64,000 nt of DNA from Aggregatilineales bacterium (GTDB taxonomy: Bacteria > Chloroflexota > Anaerolineae > Aggregatilineales > Phototrophicaceae): positions 82,199 through 146,198 of the forward strand of contig JAUQWZ010000057.1 in NCBI GenBank assembly GCA_030834905.1, in the 5' to 3' direction. Shown one piece after another: positions 51,300 to 59,949 of the stretch. The notes below the pieces were generated by a model, which saw only the letters and a program-made list of their open reading frames with translations, searched no databases and was not told where the DNA came from. The translations under genes were made by a program, and so were the position numbers. Position 1 is the stretch's first letter, and every line of letters begins with the position of its first letter.

Positions 51300-52206
51300 C
51301 ATTCGCGCCGATCATCCGGTGCTGGTACGCGAAGTGCGGCGGATGGACTGGCTGCGCCGCGCCGGTTCTCCGCTGCGCTATCTGGCGCGGCGGGTGTTGA
51401 TCCTGACCGCCGTGATGATGCTGCTTTATGCCGCGTGGCTGGTGTGGTGGTGGCTCGATTCCGGTTATCCCTATCCCTACCTTCAGTCATTCCTGGGGAT
51501 GTTTTCAAATTCGACTCTGAACTTCATCTTTATTGCCGGAGGGGTGAGTCTGCTGGCTGCGCTGCCGCTGGATTACACCAGCATCATGGCGGCGGTCAAC
51601 AGCATCAACAGCGAAATCGTCTCCGGGACGTGGGATCTGCTGCGGCTGACCGCCGTCCGCGAAGGCGAACTGGTGCTGGCGAAACACGCGGGCGCGCAGC
51701 TTCGGGCATGGCGCGGCATGGCAATAGTCATTGGGCTTCGCGCCGCCGTTGGGCTAATCGTCGCCGTCCTGTTTGCCTTTGAGTTTCTGCATTCAACCGG
51801 TCGCTTTGGGCTTGAGATAGACGCGCCGCTGGCATTTCTGGCGTTTAACCTGCTGCCGTTTGCGCTGCTCTACGGCGTTTTCACTCTCGAACCGCTGTGG
51901 CGAATGCGGGCGGTGACGGCGCTCGGACTGGTCATCTCGGCGCGCTCAACCGATGCCGCCGCGTCGGCGCTGTCTGCTCTGGGCGCGTTGATGGCGTTCT
52001 GGCTGGCACAGGTGGTGATGGCAACTGCCGTCTTTCCTATCCTGTCGGTGCTGATGTTGTCGCTGTCGGTGTTTGGCGTGGGGGCGTTGTGCGCGCCGCT
52101 GGTGATGGTGCTGGTGCCAATCACCGCGCTCTACGGCTTCTATTCGACCCTCAAAACATGGAGTCTGCGACAGGTGGCGCGGCGAGTCGCCTCGTATATC
52201 CGCTGA
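51274..52206 (+). CDS. ABC-2-like membrane protein
   Basis: 310 residues, about six helices. A short N-terminal cytosolic part (HPVLVREVRRMDWLRRAG) is followed by the first helix at about 45; the cytosolic segment INSEIVSGTWDLLRLTAVRE, GELVLAKHAGAQLRAWRGMA between helices 2 and 3 strongly recalls the coupling segment of ABC-2 permeases (G-T-W-E-L-L-R-x-T-P). Sister of the protein at 46610-47500, with the matching position of that segment. There is no ATPase in this operon; a partner elsewhere is needed if this is a transporter. Confidence 0.72.
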   Translation: MQLLNPTPDIRADHPVLVREVRRMDWLRRAGSPLRYLARRVLILTAVMMLLYAAWLVWWWLDSGYPYPYLQSFLGMFSNSTLNFIFIAGGVSLLAALPLDYTSIMAAVNSINSEIVSGTWDLLRLTAVREGELVLAKHAGAQLRAWRGMAIVIGLRAAVGLIVAVLFAFEFLHSTGRFGLEIDAPLAFLAFNLLPFALLYGVFTLEPLWRMRAVTALGLVISARSTDAAASALSALGALMAFWLAQVVMATAVFPILSVLMLSLSVFGVGALCAPLVMVLVPITALYGFYSTLKTWSLRQVARRVASYIR

Positions 52207-52228
52207 AAGAAAAGGCAAGACAAAAAGG

Positions 52229-52316
52229 ACTTACCGCAAAGACGCAAAGGGGAAAAGAAAGCCGCAAAGAGGAAATGTACACAAACTCTTTGCGTCCTTG
52301 CGTCCCTGCGTTACGT
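52229..52316. repeat. CGCAAAGACGCAAAGG-type intergenic repeat
   Basis: ACCGCAAAGACGCAAAGG and a degenerate GCCGCAAAGAGG copy are followed by inverted CTTTGCGTCCTTGCGTCCCT. GACGCAAAG (52241-52249) pairs with CTTTGCGTC (52288-52296). This A/G-rich element is a common intergenic repeat type in environmental genomes; it may terminate the upstream operon. Confidence 0.6.
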
Positions 52317-52389
52317 TTTTTGATTGCACTCAATTTACGCTCACCTATCCCTGTGTTACAATCGGCGTTGTACGTGTGAGGAAAAAACA

Positions 52390-53136
52390 GTGCGACGAAT
52401 TCTGGTTGTTCTGCTGCTGGCGGTGGTGCTGGCAGCATGCTTCTTTTTGAACCGGGCGCTGGCGAACTGGCACTACGTCGTGCCTGCCGCGCCGGGTGAA
52501 CTGCTGTACGTTTCGACCTTTGACGCCTTCAACGAGGACTGGTCTCTGTATGAAGGGCGGCTGTCGGCTGAAGTGAGCGACAGCGCGTTACGGCTCACTG
52601 TTGGCGAGCCGGTGGCGGTGCCGTATTCGACCGCGTCGCCCCATTTTGCCGATTTTGACGTGCGCGTGCAGGCGCGGGCGGTCGAAGGACCGGAGAACAA
52701 TGGCTTCGGCGTCGTCTTTCGCCAGATCGATCCCGACAATCTCTACTATTTCCTGATCAGCAGCGACGGTTGGTATCAGGTCAGCCGGGTGCTGGACGGC
52801 GATTCGCGCGAATTAAGCACCTGGATCGAAACGCCGCACGTCAATCAAGGGATCGGCGCGGTGAACACACTGCGGGTGGTTGGGCGCGGCGACAGCTTCC
52901 AGTTTTACGTCAACGATCAGCCGCTGCTGCTGTGCATCCCGGACAATCCTGAGGCGCTGAGTACCTACAACTGGCTGGACGATGTGTGTGTGGACGGCGC
53001 GATGCGCGACACGCTGGTGGACGACAGCATCGCCGCTGGTCGGCTGGGAGTGGCTGCCATGACGATTCAGGGGAGCGAAACCGGCGTGGTGGTGGCTTTT
53101 GACGACGTGCTGGTTTATGGACCGGAGGCGGGATGA
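52390..53136 (+). CDS. Lipoprotein with a concanavalin/LamG-like domain
   Basis: 248 residues from GTG 52390 (GAGGAAAA upstream). VVLLLAVVLAAC is a lipobox, Cys16. The outer part has LYVSTFDAFNEDWSLYEGRL, then a jelly-roll stretch with NNGFGVVFRQIDPDNLYYFL, WYQVSRVLDGDSRE, TLRVVGRGDSFQFYVNDQPL and DDVLVYG, the pattern of 3-keto-disaccharide hydrolase or LamG-like lectin folds. Sugar binding on the cell surface is likely; no catalytic claim. First gene of the mtaB-ybeY operon, sharing ATGA with mtaB. Confidence 0.8.
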   Translation: MRRILVVLLLAVVLAACFFLNRALANWHYVVPAAPGELLYVSTFDAFNEDWSLYEGRLSAEVSDSALRLTVGEPVAVPYSTASPHFADFDVRVQARAVEGPENNGFGVVFRQIDPDNLYYFLISSDGWYQVSRVLDGDSRELSTWIETPHVNQGIGAVNTLRVVGRGDSFQFYVNDQPLLLCIPDNPEALSTYNWLDDVCVDGAMRDTLVDDSIAAGRLGVAAMTIQGSETGVVVAFDDVLVYGPEAG

Positions 53137-54419
53137 AGGTTCATTTACGCACGCTCGGCTGCCGCCTGAACCAGAGCGAGATCGAGACGATGGCGCGGCA
53201 GTTTCAGCAGCAGGGGCATGAGATCGTCGAAACGCCCGAACAGGCGGATCAGATCATCGTCAACACCTGCGCCGTGACGCAGGACGCGGTGCGCAGCAGC
53301 CGCCACCTCGTACGCCATCTCAACCGCGCCAACAGCGCCGCCGCGATCAGCGTCACCGGCTGCTACGCGCAGATTGCGCCGGACGATATCACGGTGCTGC
53401 CGGGTGTCACCAGCGTGGTCGATAATCTGGGTAAAGACGAACTGGTGACGACCATCACCGGACAGCCGCTCGAACCGTTTGATATAGAGCCGCTGGCGCG
53501 TCACGTCCCAGCGTGGATCGGGCGGACGCGGGCGTTTGTCAAAGTACAGGACGGCTGTGACAATGCCTGCACATTCTGCGTCACGACGGTGGCGCGTGGG
53601 GCAGGGCGCAGCCGCAGTATCGCGGACGTGGTTCACGAGATTCGCGTGCTGCACAGTATGGGCTATCAGGAAGCGGTGCTGACGGGGGTTCATCTCGGCA
53701 GCTACGGGCATGATTTTGGCGACCACAGCGGGCTGCCCCAGCTTGCGCGGGCGATTCTATCCGACACCGACATTCCGCGCCTGCGCCTGTCGTCGCTGGA
53801 ACCGTGGGATCTGACGCCGGACTTCTTCAGCCTGTGGGCGAATCCGCGCCTGTGCCCGCATCTGCACCTGCCGCTGCAAAGCGGCTGCGACGCGACGCTG
53901 CGGCGGATGGCGCGGCGCACCAACCAGCAGCAGTTCAGCGCGCTGGTCAATCAGGCGCGGGCATACATTGACGATCCGTGTATCACCACCGATGTGATCG
54001 TTGGCTTTCCGGGCGAAACCGATGACGAGTTCGCCATCAGCGCCGACTTCATCGAAGCGATGGAATTTGCCGGGATGCACGTCTTTCGTTACAGCAGACG
54101 CCCCGGAACGGGTGCCGCGCGGATGAAGGGACAGGTGAGCGAGGGCGACAAGAAGGCTCGCAGCGCCCGGCTGCTGGCACTTTCGGAACAGATGGAACGC
54201 CGTTACTGCGAACGGAACGCTGGCAAATATCTGCCGGTACTCTGGGAACAGGTCGCAGGGGCGTGCGATACCGGCTTTTTCAACGTAGGATATACTCCGA
54301 ATTATATCCGCGTTGGCTGTACTCATCCGCGCGCGCTGACCAACCTCATCACACCGGCGCGGCTGGAAACCTTTGACGTGGACAAGCGGCAGATGCAGGT
54401 GACGCCGCTGCTGAACTGA
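53133..54419 (+). CDS. mtaB: tRNA t6A37 methylthiotransferase MtaB
   Basis: 428 residues. The UPF0004 domain cysteines are in RTLGCRLNQSEIETM, IIVNTCAVT and SVTGCYAQIAP; the radical-SAM cluster is VQDGCDNACTFCVTTVARG (CxxxCxxC). LRLSSLEPWDLTP, HLPLQSGCDATLRRMARR and TDVIVGFPGETDDEF are MtaB signatures, distinct from MiaB. A TRAM-like C-terminus ends the protein. Adds methylthio to t6A37 in ANN-reading tRNAs. Coupled to the upstream lipoprotein by ATGA; 9 bases before the yqeY-like gene. Confidence 0.95.
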   Translation: MKVHLRTLGCRLNQSEIETMARQFQQQGHEIVETPEQADQIIVNTCAVTQDAVRSSRHLVRHLNRANSAAAISVTGCYAQIAPDDITVLPGVTSVVDNLGKDELVTTITGQPLEPFDIEPLARHVPAWIGRTRAFVKVQDGCDNACTFCVTTVARGAGRSRSIADVVHEIRVLHSMGYQEAVLTGVHLGSYGHDFGDHSGLPQLARAILSDTDIPRLRLSSLEPWDLTPDFFSLWANPRLCPHLHLPLQSGCDATLRRMARRTNQQQFSALVNQARAYIDDPCITTDVIVGFPGETDDEFAISADFIEAMEFAGMHVFRYSRRPGTGAARMKGQVSEGDKKARSARLLALSEQMERRYCERNAGKYLPVLWEQVAGACDTGFFNVGYTPNYIRVGCTHPRALTNLITPARLETFDVDKRQMQVTPLLN

Positions 54420-54428
54420 GGATTCACT

Positions 54429-54878
54429 ATGGACGATCCAAGAGTCAAAATGCAGCAGTCGCTCAAACAGGCGATGGTTGAAAAGGACGCGGTGCGCCGT
54501 GACGTGCTGCGGATGGCGCTCAGCGCGGTCACGCAGGTAGAAGTGGACGAGCGCCGAACGCTGACGCCGGATGAAGTGGCTGCCGTCCTTCAGCGCGAGG
54601 TCAAGACGCGCCGTGAAGCTATCGAGGAAGCCCGCAAAGCCGGGCGGGATGAGACGGCTGGCGTGGAAGCCTCGCGTCTGGAAATTCTGGAGGCGTTTCT
54701 TCCCCGGCAGCTTTCACGCGACGAAGTGAAGGCGCTGGCGCAGGACGCCGTCCGCCAGAGTGGAGCGACCTCGGCGAAGGATATGGGCAAGGTGATGAGC
54801 ATTCTTATGCCAAAAGTCAAAGGGCAGGCGGACGGCAGGATCGTCAATGAGGTTGTGCGCGAGCTGCTGAATTCCTGA
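54429..54878 (+). CDS. GatB/YqeY domain protein
   Basis: 149 residues: the usual short YqeY. MQQSLKQAMVEKDAVRRDVL, TPDEVAAVLQREVKTRREAI, RLEILEAFLPRQLSRDEVKA and KDMGKVMSILMPKVKGQADG, ending RIVNEVVRELL. The fold matches the C-terminus of the GatB amidotransferase subunit and may bind tRNA; its role is not settled. Its stop overlaps the pgpH start (TGATG). Confidence 0.93.
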   Translation: MDDPRVKMQQSLKQAMVEKDAVRRDVLRMALSAVTQVEVDERRTLTPDEVAAVLQREVKTRREAIEEARKAGRDETAGVEASRLEILEAFLPRQLSRDEVKALAQDAVRQSGATSAKDMGKVMSILMPKVKGQADGRIVNEVVRELLNS

Positions 54879-57262
54879 TGAACGGTCCTTCCTGGTTCCT
54901 TCAGCGTTTTCCAGCACTGCAAAGCCGCCAGACGGTACGCGCCATCGGCTATATTCTGGCGGCGTTCGTGTTTGTGCTGCTGATGACGCTGATTGTCGCG
55001 CTCGATACCATTTTGCCCGGACGCAACGCAGTTGCTACGCTGGCAGCGGGGCAGATCGCGCCTGAGGATATTCGCGCGCCAACGAGCCTGACCTATATCA
55101 GCGACGTGCTGACCGAACAGCGGCAGCAGGCAGCCGCCGCTGGCGTTAACCCGATCTACGCTCCGCCCGATCCCAATGTGGCGCGGCAGCAGATTCAGCT
55201 TCTACAGCAGGTGCTTGATTTCATCTCCAATATTCGCCTCGATCCGTATGGGACGGTAGATCAGAAGATCGGCGATCTGGGCGCCATCACAGCGTTAACG
55301 CTGGACGAAACGGTGGCTGAGACGATCCTCCAGTTGGACGAGGAAACCTGGCGTTCAATCGAAGGCGAGATGGTCAACGTGCTGGAGCGCGTCATGCGCG
55401 AGTCGATCCGAGAGTCGGATCTGCCGCTGATCATCGACATGCTGCCGACGCAGGTCTCGGTGCGCTTCAATACCCAGTCGGTGAGTCTGGTGACGGCAGT
55501 GGTCGCAGACCTGCTTCGCCCAAACCGCTTCCCTGATCCTGAGGCGACTGAAAACGCCAGGCGCGAAGCCGCCGAACGGACGCCGACTGAAAGCCGCAGC
55601 TTCGAACGCGGGCAGGTGATCGTCCGCGCGGGAACGCGGATTGACGAAGCCGATTACGAAGCGCTGCTGAATTTCGGTCTGGTCGATCTGCCGGATCGTC
55701 AGTCGCAGCTGCTGCTGCGCGCATTCCTCAGCAGTCTGATCGCGGTGGTGAGCATCGGGCTATATGCCGCCCGCTGCCGCCCTGAACTGTTCGATGACCC
55801 GCCGATGCTGGGGGTGCTCGCCGCCCTGTTTCTGCTCCATCTGATGGGCACGCGGCTGTTCAGCAGCGGCGGACAGATTTATCTGTTCCCGGCGGCGTCA
55901 CTGGCGCTGTTATACGTGGTGCTGACGACAACCGATGTTGCTGTGGTGAGCGTCGTCAGCCTGGGGTTTCTGACTGGCGTCATGCTCAACAATTCACTGG
56001 AAGCGGCGGCGTTGGTAGGCGTGGGCGGCGTCATCGGGGCGCTCACGCTGCGGCGTTCGGAACGCCTGAACAGCTATTTTGTGGCTGGCGTCATGGTCGC
56101 GGTGGTCAATATCATCGTAATCCTCATCTTCGCCACCAATATTTCGGCTGATGACTCCGATCTGGGGACGCGCATCGTCTATGGCTTGATCAGCGGCGTG
56201 CTGACGGCGGCGACGGCACTGGCGGGCTTGTACCTGATCACCGTACTGCTCAATTTGCCGACCAGCCTGAAGCTGGCGGAGCTTATCCAGCCGAGCCAGC
56301 CGCTGCTGCAGCGCCTGCTGCGCGAAGCGCCCGGCACCTACCAGCACTCGCTTCAGGTCGCCAATCTGTCCGAACAGGCAGCCAACGCCATCGGCGCGAA
56401 CGCCGAGTTGATTCGGGTGGCTTCGCTGTACCACGACGTGGGCAAAATGCTCAATCCGGCGTTTTTCATTGAAAATCAGGCGGACGGCGTGAACCCGCAT
56501 GAGGGACTGAACGATCCGTACCGCAGCGCCAATATCATCATCAGTCACGTGCCGGACGGCGACCGACTGGCGCGGCAGTATCGTCTGCCAGCGCGAATAC
56601 GCGATTTCATCCTTGAGCATCACGGGACGACGCTGGTCGCGTACTTCTACAATCAGGCGCTGGCGCAAGCTGACGATGAAGAGTCTGTTGATGCTGACCA
56701 GTTTATGTATGCCGGTCCCAAGCCGCAGAGCCGCGAAACCGCCATCATGATGCTGGCGGATAGCTGCGAGAGCACCGTGAGGGCGCGCAAACCCGCCAAT
56801 AAGCAGGAAATCTCCGAAATCGTCGGACAGATTATTGAAACCCGGATGCGCGATGGACAGCTTGACGAATCGGATCTGACGCTGAAGGATATTGAGACTG
56901 CCCGCAGCATCTTCATTGAGATGCTTCAGGCAGTGTTCCATCCGCGCATCAACTACCCGTCGCCGCCCCCGCCGCGTCTGCGCACGCAGGAAATACCAGC
57001 CGAAGTCGCCACCCAGGTCAGGGCGGAAGCAGTACATCCGCCCGCGCCCGCTGTTCAGGAAGCTGAAATCCCAGAGGCAGTTGAAGCGCCGCCGCCGGTG
57101 GTTAGCAGGACGCAGACCGTCGAGATGCCTCCGGTTGCGCCCAACGGCGATGATGACGATTCGCCGCTTGCCGAAGTGCCGCCGCTGAGGCGAACCAAGA
57201 CCAACGGGCAGGATCACCTGCCAGAGGAAAACCGTGACGTTTCAGATCGAAATACAGAATGA
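54878..57262 (+). CDS. pgpH: 7TM-HD c-di-AMP phosphodiesterase (PgpH family)
   Basis: 794 residues. An N-terminal helix (about 22-44) precedes the extracellular 7TMR-HDED domain (to about 275, with the helical region LQQVLDFISNIRLDPYGTVD), then seven helices (about 285-470), then the HD domain. HD residues: REAPGTYQHSLQVANLSEQA, VASLYHDVGKMLNPAFFIEN (the H-D pair), ILEHHGTTLVAYFYNQAL and IMMLADSCESTVRA. The Pro-rich tail (660-794) is disordered. Members such as Listeria PgpH hydrolyse cyclic di-AMP. A gene order of pgpH, ybeY, dgkA is conserved in Gram-positives. Confidence 0.92.
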   Translation: MNGPSWFLQRFPALQSRQTVRAIGYILAAFVFVLLMTLIVALDTILPGRNAVATLAAGQIAPEDIRAPTSLTYISDVLTEQRQQAAAAGVNPIYAPPDPNVARQQIQLLQQVLDFISNIRLDPYGTVDQKIGDLGAITALTLDETVAETILQLDEETWRSIEGEMVNVLERVMRESIRESDLPLIIDMLPTQVSVRFNTQSVSLVTAVVADLLRPNRFPDPEATENARREAAERTPTESRSFERGQVIVRAGTRIDEADYEALLNFGLVDLPDRQSQLLLRAFLSSLIAVVSIGLYAARCRPELFDDPPMLGVLAALFLLHLMGTRLFSSGGQIYLFPAASLALLYVVLTTTDVAVVSVVSLGFLTGVMLNNSLEAAALVGVGGVIGALTLRRSERLNSYFVAGVMVAVVNIIVILIFATNISADDSDLGTRIVYGLISGVLTAATALAGLYLITVLLNLPTSLKLAELIQPSQPLLQRLLREAPGTYQHSLQVANLSEQAANAIGANAELIRVASLYHDVGKMLNPAFFIENQADGVNPHEGLNDPYRSANIIISHVPDGDRLARQYRLPARIRDFILEHHGTTLVAYFYNQALAQADDEESVDADQFMYAGPKPQSRETAIMMLADSCESTVRARKPANKQEISEIVGQIIETRMRDGQLDESDLTLKDIETARSIFIEMLQAVFHPRINYPSPPPPRLRTQEIPAEVATQVRAEAVHPPAPAVQEAEIPEAVEAPPPVVSRTQTVEMPPVAPNGDDDDSPLAEVPPLRRTKTNGQDHLPEENRDVSDRNTE

Positions 57263-57734
57263 GGCTGCGTATCCACTGGATGAAGCGCTGTTGATTACAG
57301 CGGCGCGAACGGTGCTCGCTGACGCCTTTACGGATGGTGATTTCGCGCTCACCGTCGTCGTGACCGACGATAACGCGGTAGCGGCGCTGAACCGCCAGTA
57401 TCGCCAGGTGGACGCGCCAACCGATGTCCTCTCGTTTCCGGCGGGGACGCCGCCAGTCGAATTCGACGATGAGCCGCGTTATCTGGGCGATCTGGTGATT
57501 GGCTATCCTTACGCATCGGCGCAGGCGAGCCGCGAAGGGCACGCCCTGAACGACAGCCTGGCGCTGCTGGTGGTGCATGGCACGCTGCACCTGCTTGGGT
57601 ATGATCATGACACTCTGGAGCGCCGTGGCAAAATGTGGGCGGCGCAGGAGCGCGCGCTCAAAACGCTGAATATCCCAGTCGAGATAGTGCCTGCACTAGA
57701 AAGTGGGACTCATGGCGAAACCGAGCTGGATTGA
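57234..57734 (+). CDS. ybeY: Endoribonuclease YbeY
   Basis: 166 residues from GTG 57234 (AGAGGA 6-11 bases upstream), overlapping pgpH by 29 bases. The zinc triad is HGTLHLLGYDHD, i.e. H-x3-H-x5-H; LNRQYRQVDAPTDVLSFPAG and YLGDLVIGYPYASAQA are YbeY signatures. Needed for 16S rRNA 3' end maturation and ribosome quality control. The gene is followed by a dgkA-like gene overlapping by 23 bases. Confidence 0.96.
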   Translation: MTFQIEIQNEAAYPLDEALLITAARTVLADAFTDGDFALTVVVTDDNAVAALNRQYRQVDAPTDVLSFPAGTPPVEFDDEPRYLGDLVIGYPYASAQASREGHALNDSLALLVVHGTLHLLGYDHDTLERRGKMWAAQERALKTLNIPVEIVPALESGTHGETELD

Positions 57735-58158
57735 CTCGCTGACGGATACGATGAAAATCGATCCCGACGAATACAGCCCAACCACCAGCCCGAGCCGCCG
57801 CGCCAGCCTGAGCTACGCAGTTGCCGGGTGGCTGTACATGCTGCGCCGTCAGAAGAACACCCGTATTCAGGCAGTCGCCAGTCTGGCGATTGCCGTCTTT
57901 TGCCTGTGGCTCCAGATTGATCCGCTGCGCTGGGCAATGATCATCTTCGCCGTCACTATCGTCTGGATGGCGGAGTTCGTCAACGCGGCAGTTGAAGCCG
58001 CAGTGAACCTTGCCACCACCGAGTTTCATCCGATGGCGAAGGTTGGTAAGGATGTCGCGGCTGCCGCCGTACTGCTGGGCGTGGTGTCAGCGGTATTGAT
58101 AGGATTACTGGTACTGGGTCCGCCTCTGCTGGAGAAATTAGGTATTGGAGGTCAGTAG
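57712..58158 (+). CDS. dgkA: Diacylglycerol/undecaprenol kinase, first of two tandem copies
   Basis: 148 residues from ATG 57712. A polar N-terminus with MKIDPDEYSPTTSPSRRASL precedes three helices. The active-site block is WMAEFVNAAVEAAVNLATTE then FHPMAKVGKDVAAAAVLLGV, which holds the E-x-x-N-x-x-x-E and H-x-x-A-K-x-x-K-D residues of DgkA. Gram-positive relatives phosphorylate undecaprenol, feeding lipid-carrier recycling. Overlaps ybeY; the second copy follows 7 bases later. Confidence 0.92.
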   Translation: MAKPSWIDSLTDTMKIDPDEYSPTTSPSRRASLSYAVAGWLYMLRRQKNTRIQAVASLAIAVFCLWLQIDPLRWAMIIFAVTIVWMAEFVNAAVEAAVNLATTEFHPMAKVGKDVAAAAVLLGVVSAVLIGLLVLGPPLLEKLGIGGQ

Positions 58159-58165
58159 AGACACG

Positions 58166-58678
58166 ATGGCGAGTGACGACCGTTCTGAACCTGCTAAACC
58201 GACGGATGATGAATCTGAAAAGGATGTCCTGATCACGCCGGAAGGCGAGGAGCTTGATCTGTCGATTGTTGGCACCATGAAAATTGACCCCGGCGAACAC
58301 AGCCCGGTCAGCAACCCAAGCCGGATTTCCAGCCTCAAATATGCCATAGCCGGGCTGCTGTACGTGCTGGCGCGCGAACAGAGCATCAAGCTGGCAATGG
58401 TGGTTTCCGCCATTACGCTGGTCGTCGGCTTGTGGCTGGATATTGGGACGTTCAGTTGGGCGCTGTTGGTGCTGGCGCTGGGCAGCGTCTGGGTAACAGA
58501 ATGTCTGAACACGGCGATTGAAGCCTCTATCAACCTCGGTTCGACTGACCCGCACCCGATGGCAAAGATCGGCAAGGATGTTGCCTCGGCGGCGGCGCTG
58601 GTCGCAAGTATCATGTTTCTTCTCGTCGTCGCGCTGATTTTGCTTCCGCGACTCATCGATAGGCTTTTGGGCAGCTAA
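58166..58678 (+). CDS. Diacylglycerol/undecaprenol kinase, second tandem copy
   Basis: 170 residues from ATG 58166 (a TTG at 58145 would add seven). Same layout as the first copy: KIDPGEHSPVSNPSRISSLK then SVWVTECLNTAIEASINLGS and HPMAKIGKDVASAAALVASI. All active-site residues are kept. The N-terminal 40 residues are longer and acidic. The shared T-M-K-I-D-P and S-P-S-R blocks outside the enzyme core show these are direct duplicates. Confidence 0.9.
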   Translation: MASDDRSEPAKPTDDESEKDVLITPEGEELDLSIVGTMKIDPGEHSPVSNPSRISSLKYAIAGLLYVLAREQSIKLAMVVSAITLVVGLWLDIGTFSWALLVLALGSVWVTECLNTAIEASINLGSTDPHPMAKIGKDVASAAALVASIMFLLVVALILLPRLIDRLLGS

Positions 58679-59898
58679 TGGACAACGAAACACCGCCATC
58701 TGGAATTCCAACGCCTCCTTCCGGTACACCGGTTCCACCCGAACTGCCGGAGGACGACTCTCAGCGCGGCGAGCGCCTCGGGCGGGCGCGCGAACGGCAG
58801 ATGCGGCGGCAGCAGCAGCGGACGCCGATGGTGCAGCCATCGGGCGCGCGGCGGACGACGCGGCAGATCGCGCCTTCCGACCGGTTCAAGCTGCCTGATT
58901 TCAAGTTCAAGGCGAACCGCTATCTGCTCTATGCCATCGGCTCAGTGATATTTATTGTGCTGGTGGTCGTGGTGCTGGGACGGCTGCGAAATGATCCTGA
59001 GGTCACGCCGCCAAATTCCCTCTGGATCGGGACGGAATGGACGTATGTCACCCACGATGAAGCGACGATGCGCGAATACGTCCAGCATCTGCGCGATCAT
59101 CAGGTGGGGACGGTCTATGCGTGGGTGAGCTGGTTGCAGGAAGACCAAAGCTGGCGCGGCGAAGCCAATTTCGACACCGTCAAGACCTTTGTCGAACAGT
59201 TCAAGCGCTTCTACCCTGAGGCGCAGCTTTACGGGTGGGTCAGCCTGCCCAACGACACCGGCGGCATCCCCTACCGGCTGGATAACGTCGGTATTCAGCA
59301 GATTGTGGCGGATTTCAGCAGCCGGGTGATGGACGAATTCGGCTTTGACGGCGTGTTCCTGAACATCGAGACGGTCTGGAATAATGACGAGAATTTCCTG
59401 GTGCTGCTGCGAAAGGTTCGCGCGGCGGTGGGCGATAACGTGCAGATCAGCGCCGCTATCCCGCCTGACTGGAGTCCGCTAGGAGCAAACATTCCGGTGC
59501 CGCCGCTGATCGTTCCGGGCACCATCTGGGATCGGGAATATAAGCAGAGCGTGGCGCTGCTGGTGAACGAACTGGCAGTGATGGCGTACAACAGCGGCTT
59601 GAGCGATCCTGCCGATTACAGCGTCTGGATGGCGTATCAGGTTAAGACGTTTGCCGAAGCTGTCGATGCGCTGGGCGGCGGTACCGAGATCGTCATTGGT
59701 ATTCCGACCTACGGCGCGGAACTGCCGGGACATGATCCAAATGTGGAGACGGTCGCGGCGGCAGTGGAGGGCGTGAAAATCGGCTTGGAGCAGGCAGGCG
59801 ATGCCGCCGCGTTGGTGCGCGGTCTGGCGATCTACGCCGGATGGGAAACCGACGATATTGAGTGGGCAGATTTCAAGCGCGCCTGGGTAACGGGCTAA
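58678..59898 (+). CDS. Membrane-anchored GH18-like TIM-barrel protein
   Basis: 406 residues; TAATG links it to the upstream kinase gene. A Pro/Arg-rich cytosolic N-terminus (1-75) is followed by a membrane helix (about 82-102, LLYAIGSVIFIVLVVVVLGR). The outer domain (about 110-400) has QVGTVYAWVSWLQEDQSWRG, LYGWVSLPNDTGGIPYRLDN, MDEFGFDGVFLNIETVWNND (position of the GH18 D-x-x-D-x-E, here D-G-V-F-L-N-I-E), VQISAAIPPDWSPLGA and ELAVMAYNSGLSDPADY. The final Glu is present, so it may hydrolyse a GlcNAc polymer. A YgiM-like or deacetylase-like function is not excluded. Confidence 0.78.
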   Translation: MDNETPPSGIPTPPSGTPVPPELPEDDSQRGERLGRARERQMRRQQQRTPMVQPSGARRTTRQIAPSDRFKLPDFKFKANRYLLYAIGSVIFIVLVVVVLGRLRNDPEVTPPNSLWIGTEWTYVTHDEATMREYVQHLRDHQVGTVYAWVSWLQEDQSWRGEANFDTVKTFVEQFKRFYPEAQLYGWVSLPNDTGGIPYRLDNVGIQQIVADFSSRVMDEFGFDGVFLNIETVWNNDENFLVLLRKVRAAVGDNVQISAAIPPDWSPLGANIPVPPLIVPGTIWDREYKQSVALLVNELAVMAYNSGLSDPADYSVWMAYQVKTFAEAVDALGGGTEIVIGIPTYGAELPGHDPNVETVAAAVEGVKIGLEQAGDAAALVRGLAIYAGWETDDIEWADFKRAWVTG

Positions 59899-59900
59899 GC

Positions 59901-59929
59901 GCGGGGGCGAGATGCCGAACCGCCCCCGC
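59901..59929. terminator. GC-rich hairpin between convergent genes
   Basis: GCGGGGGC and GCCCCCGC stem with a 13-base loop; no T run. Confidence 0.5.
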
Positions 59930-59949
59930 AGCCGAGATTCTGATGGCGC

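Noticed and set aside
55994..57217. Open frame of 407 codons on the minus strand
   Set aside because: Antisense to pgpH, with no ribosome site and no family features; a by-product of high GC.
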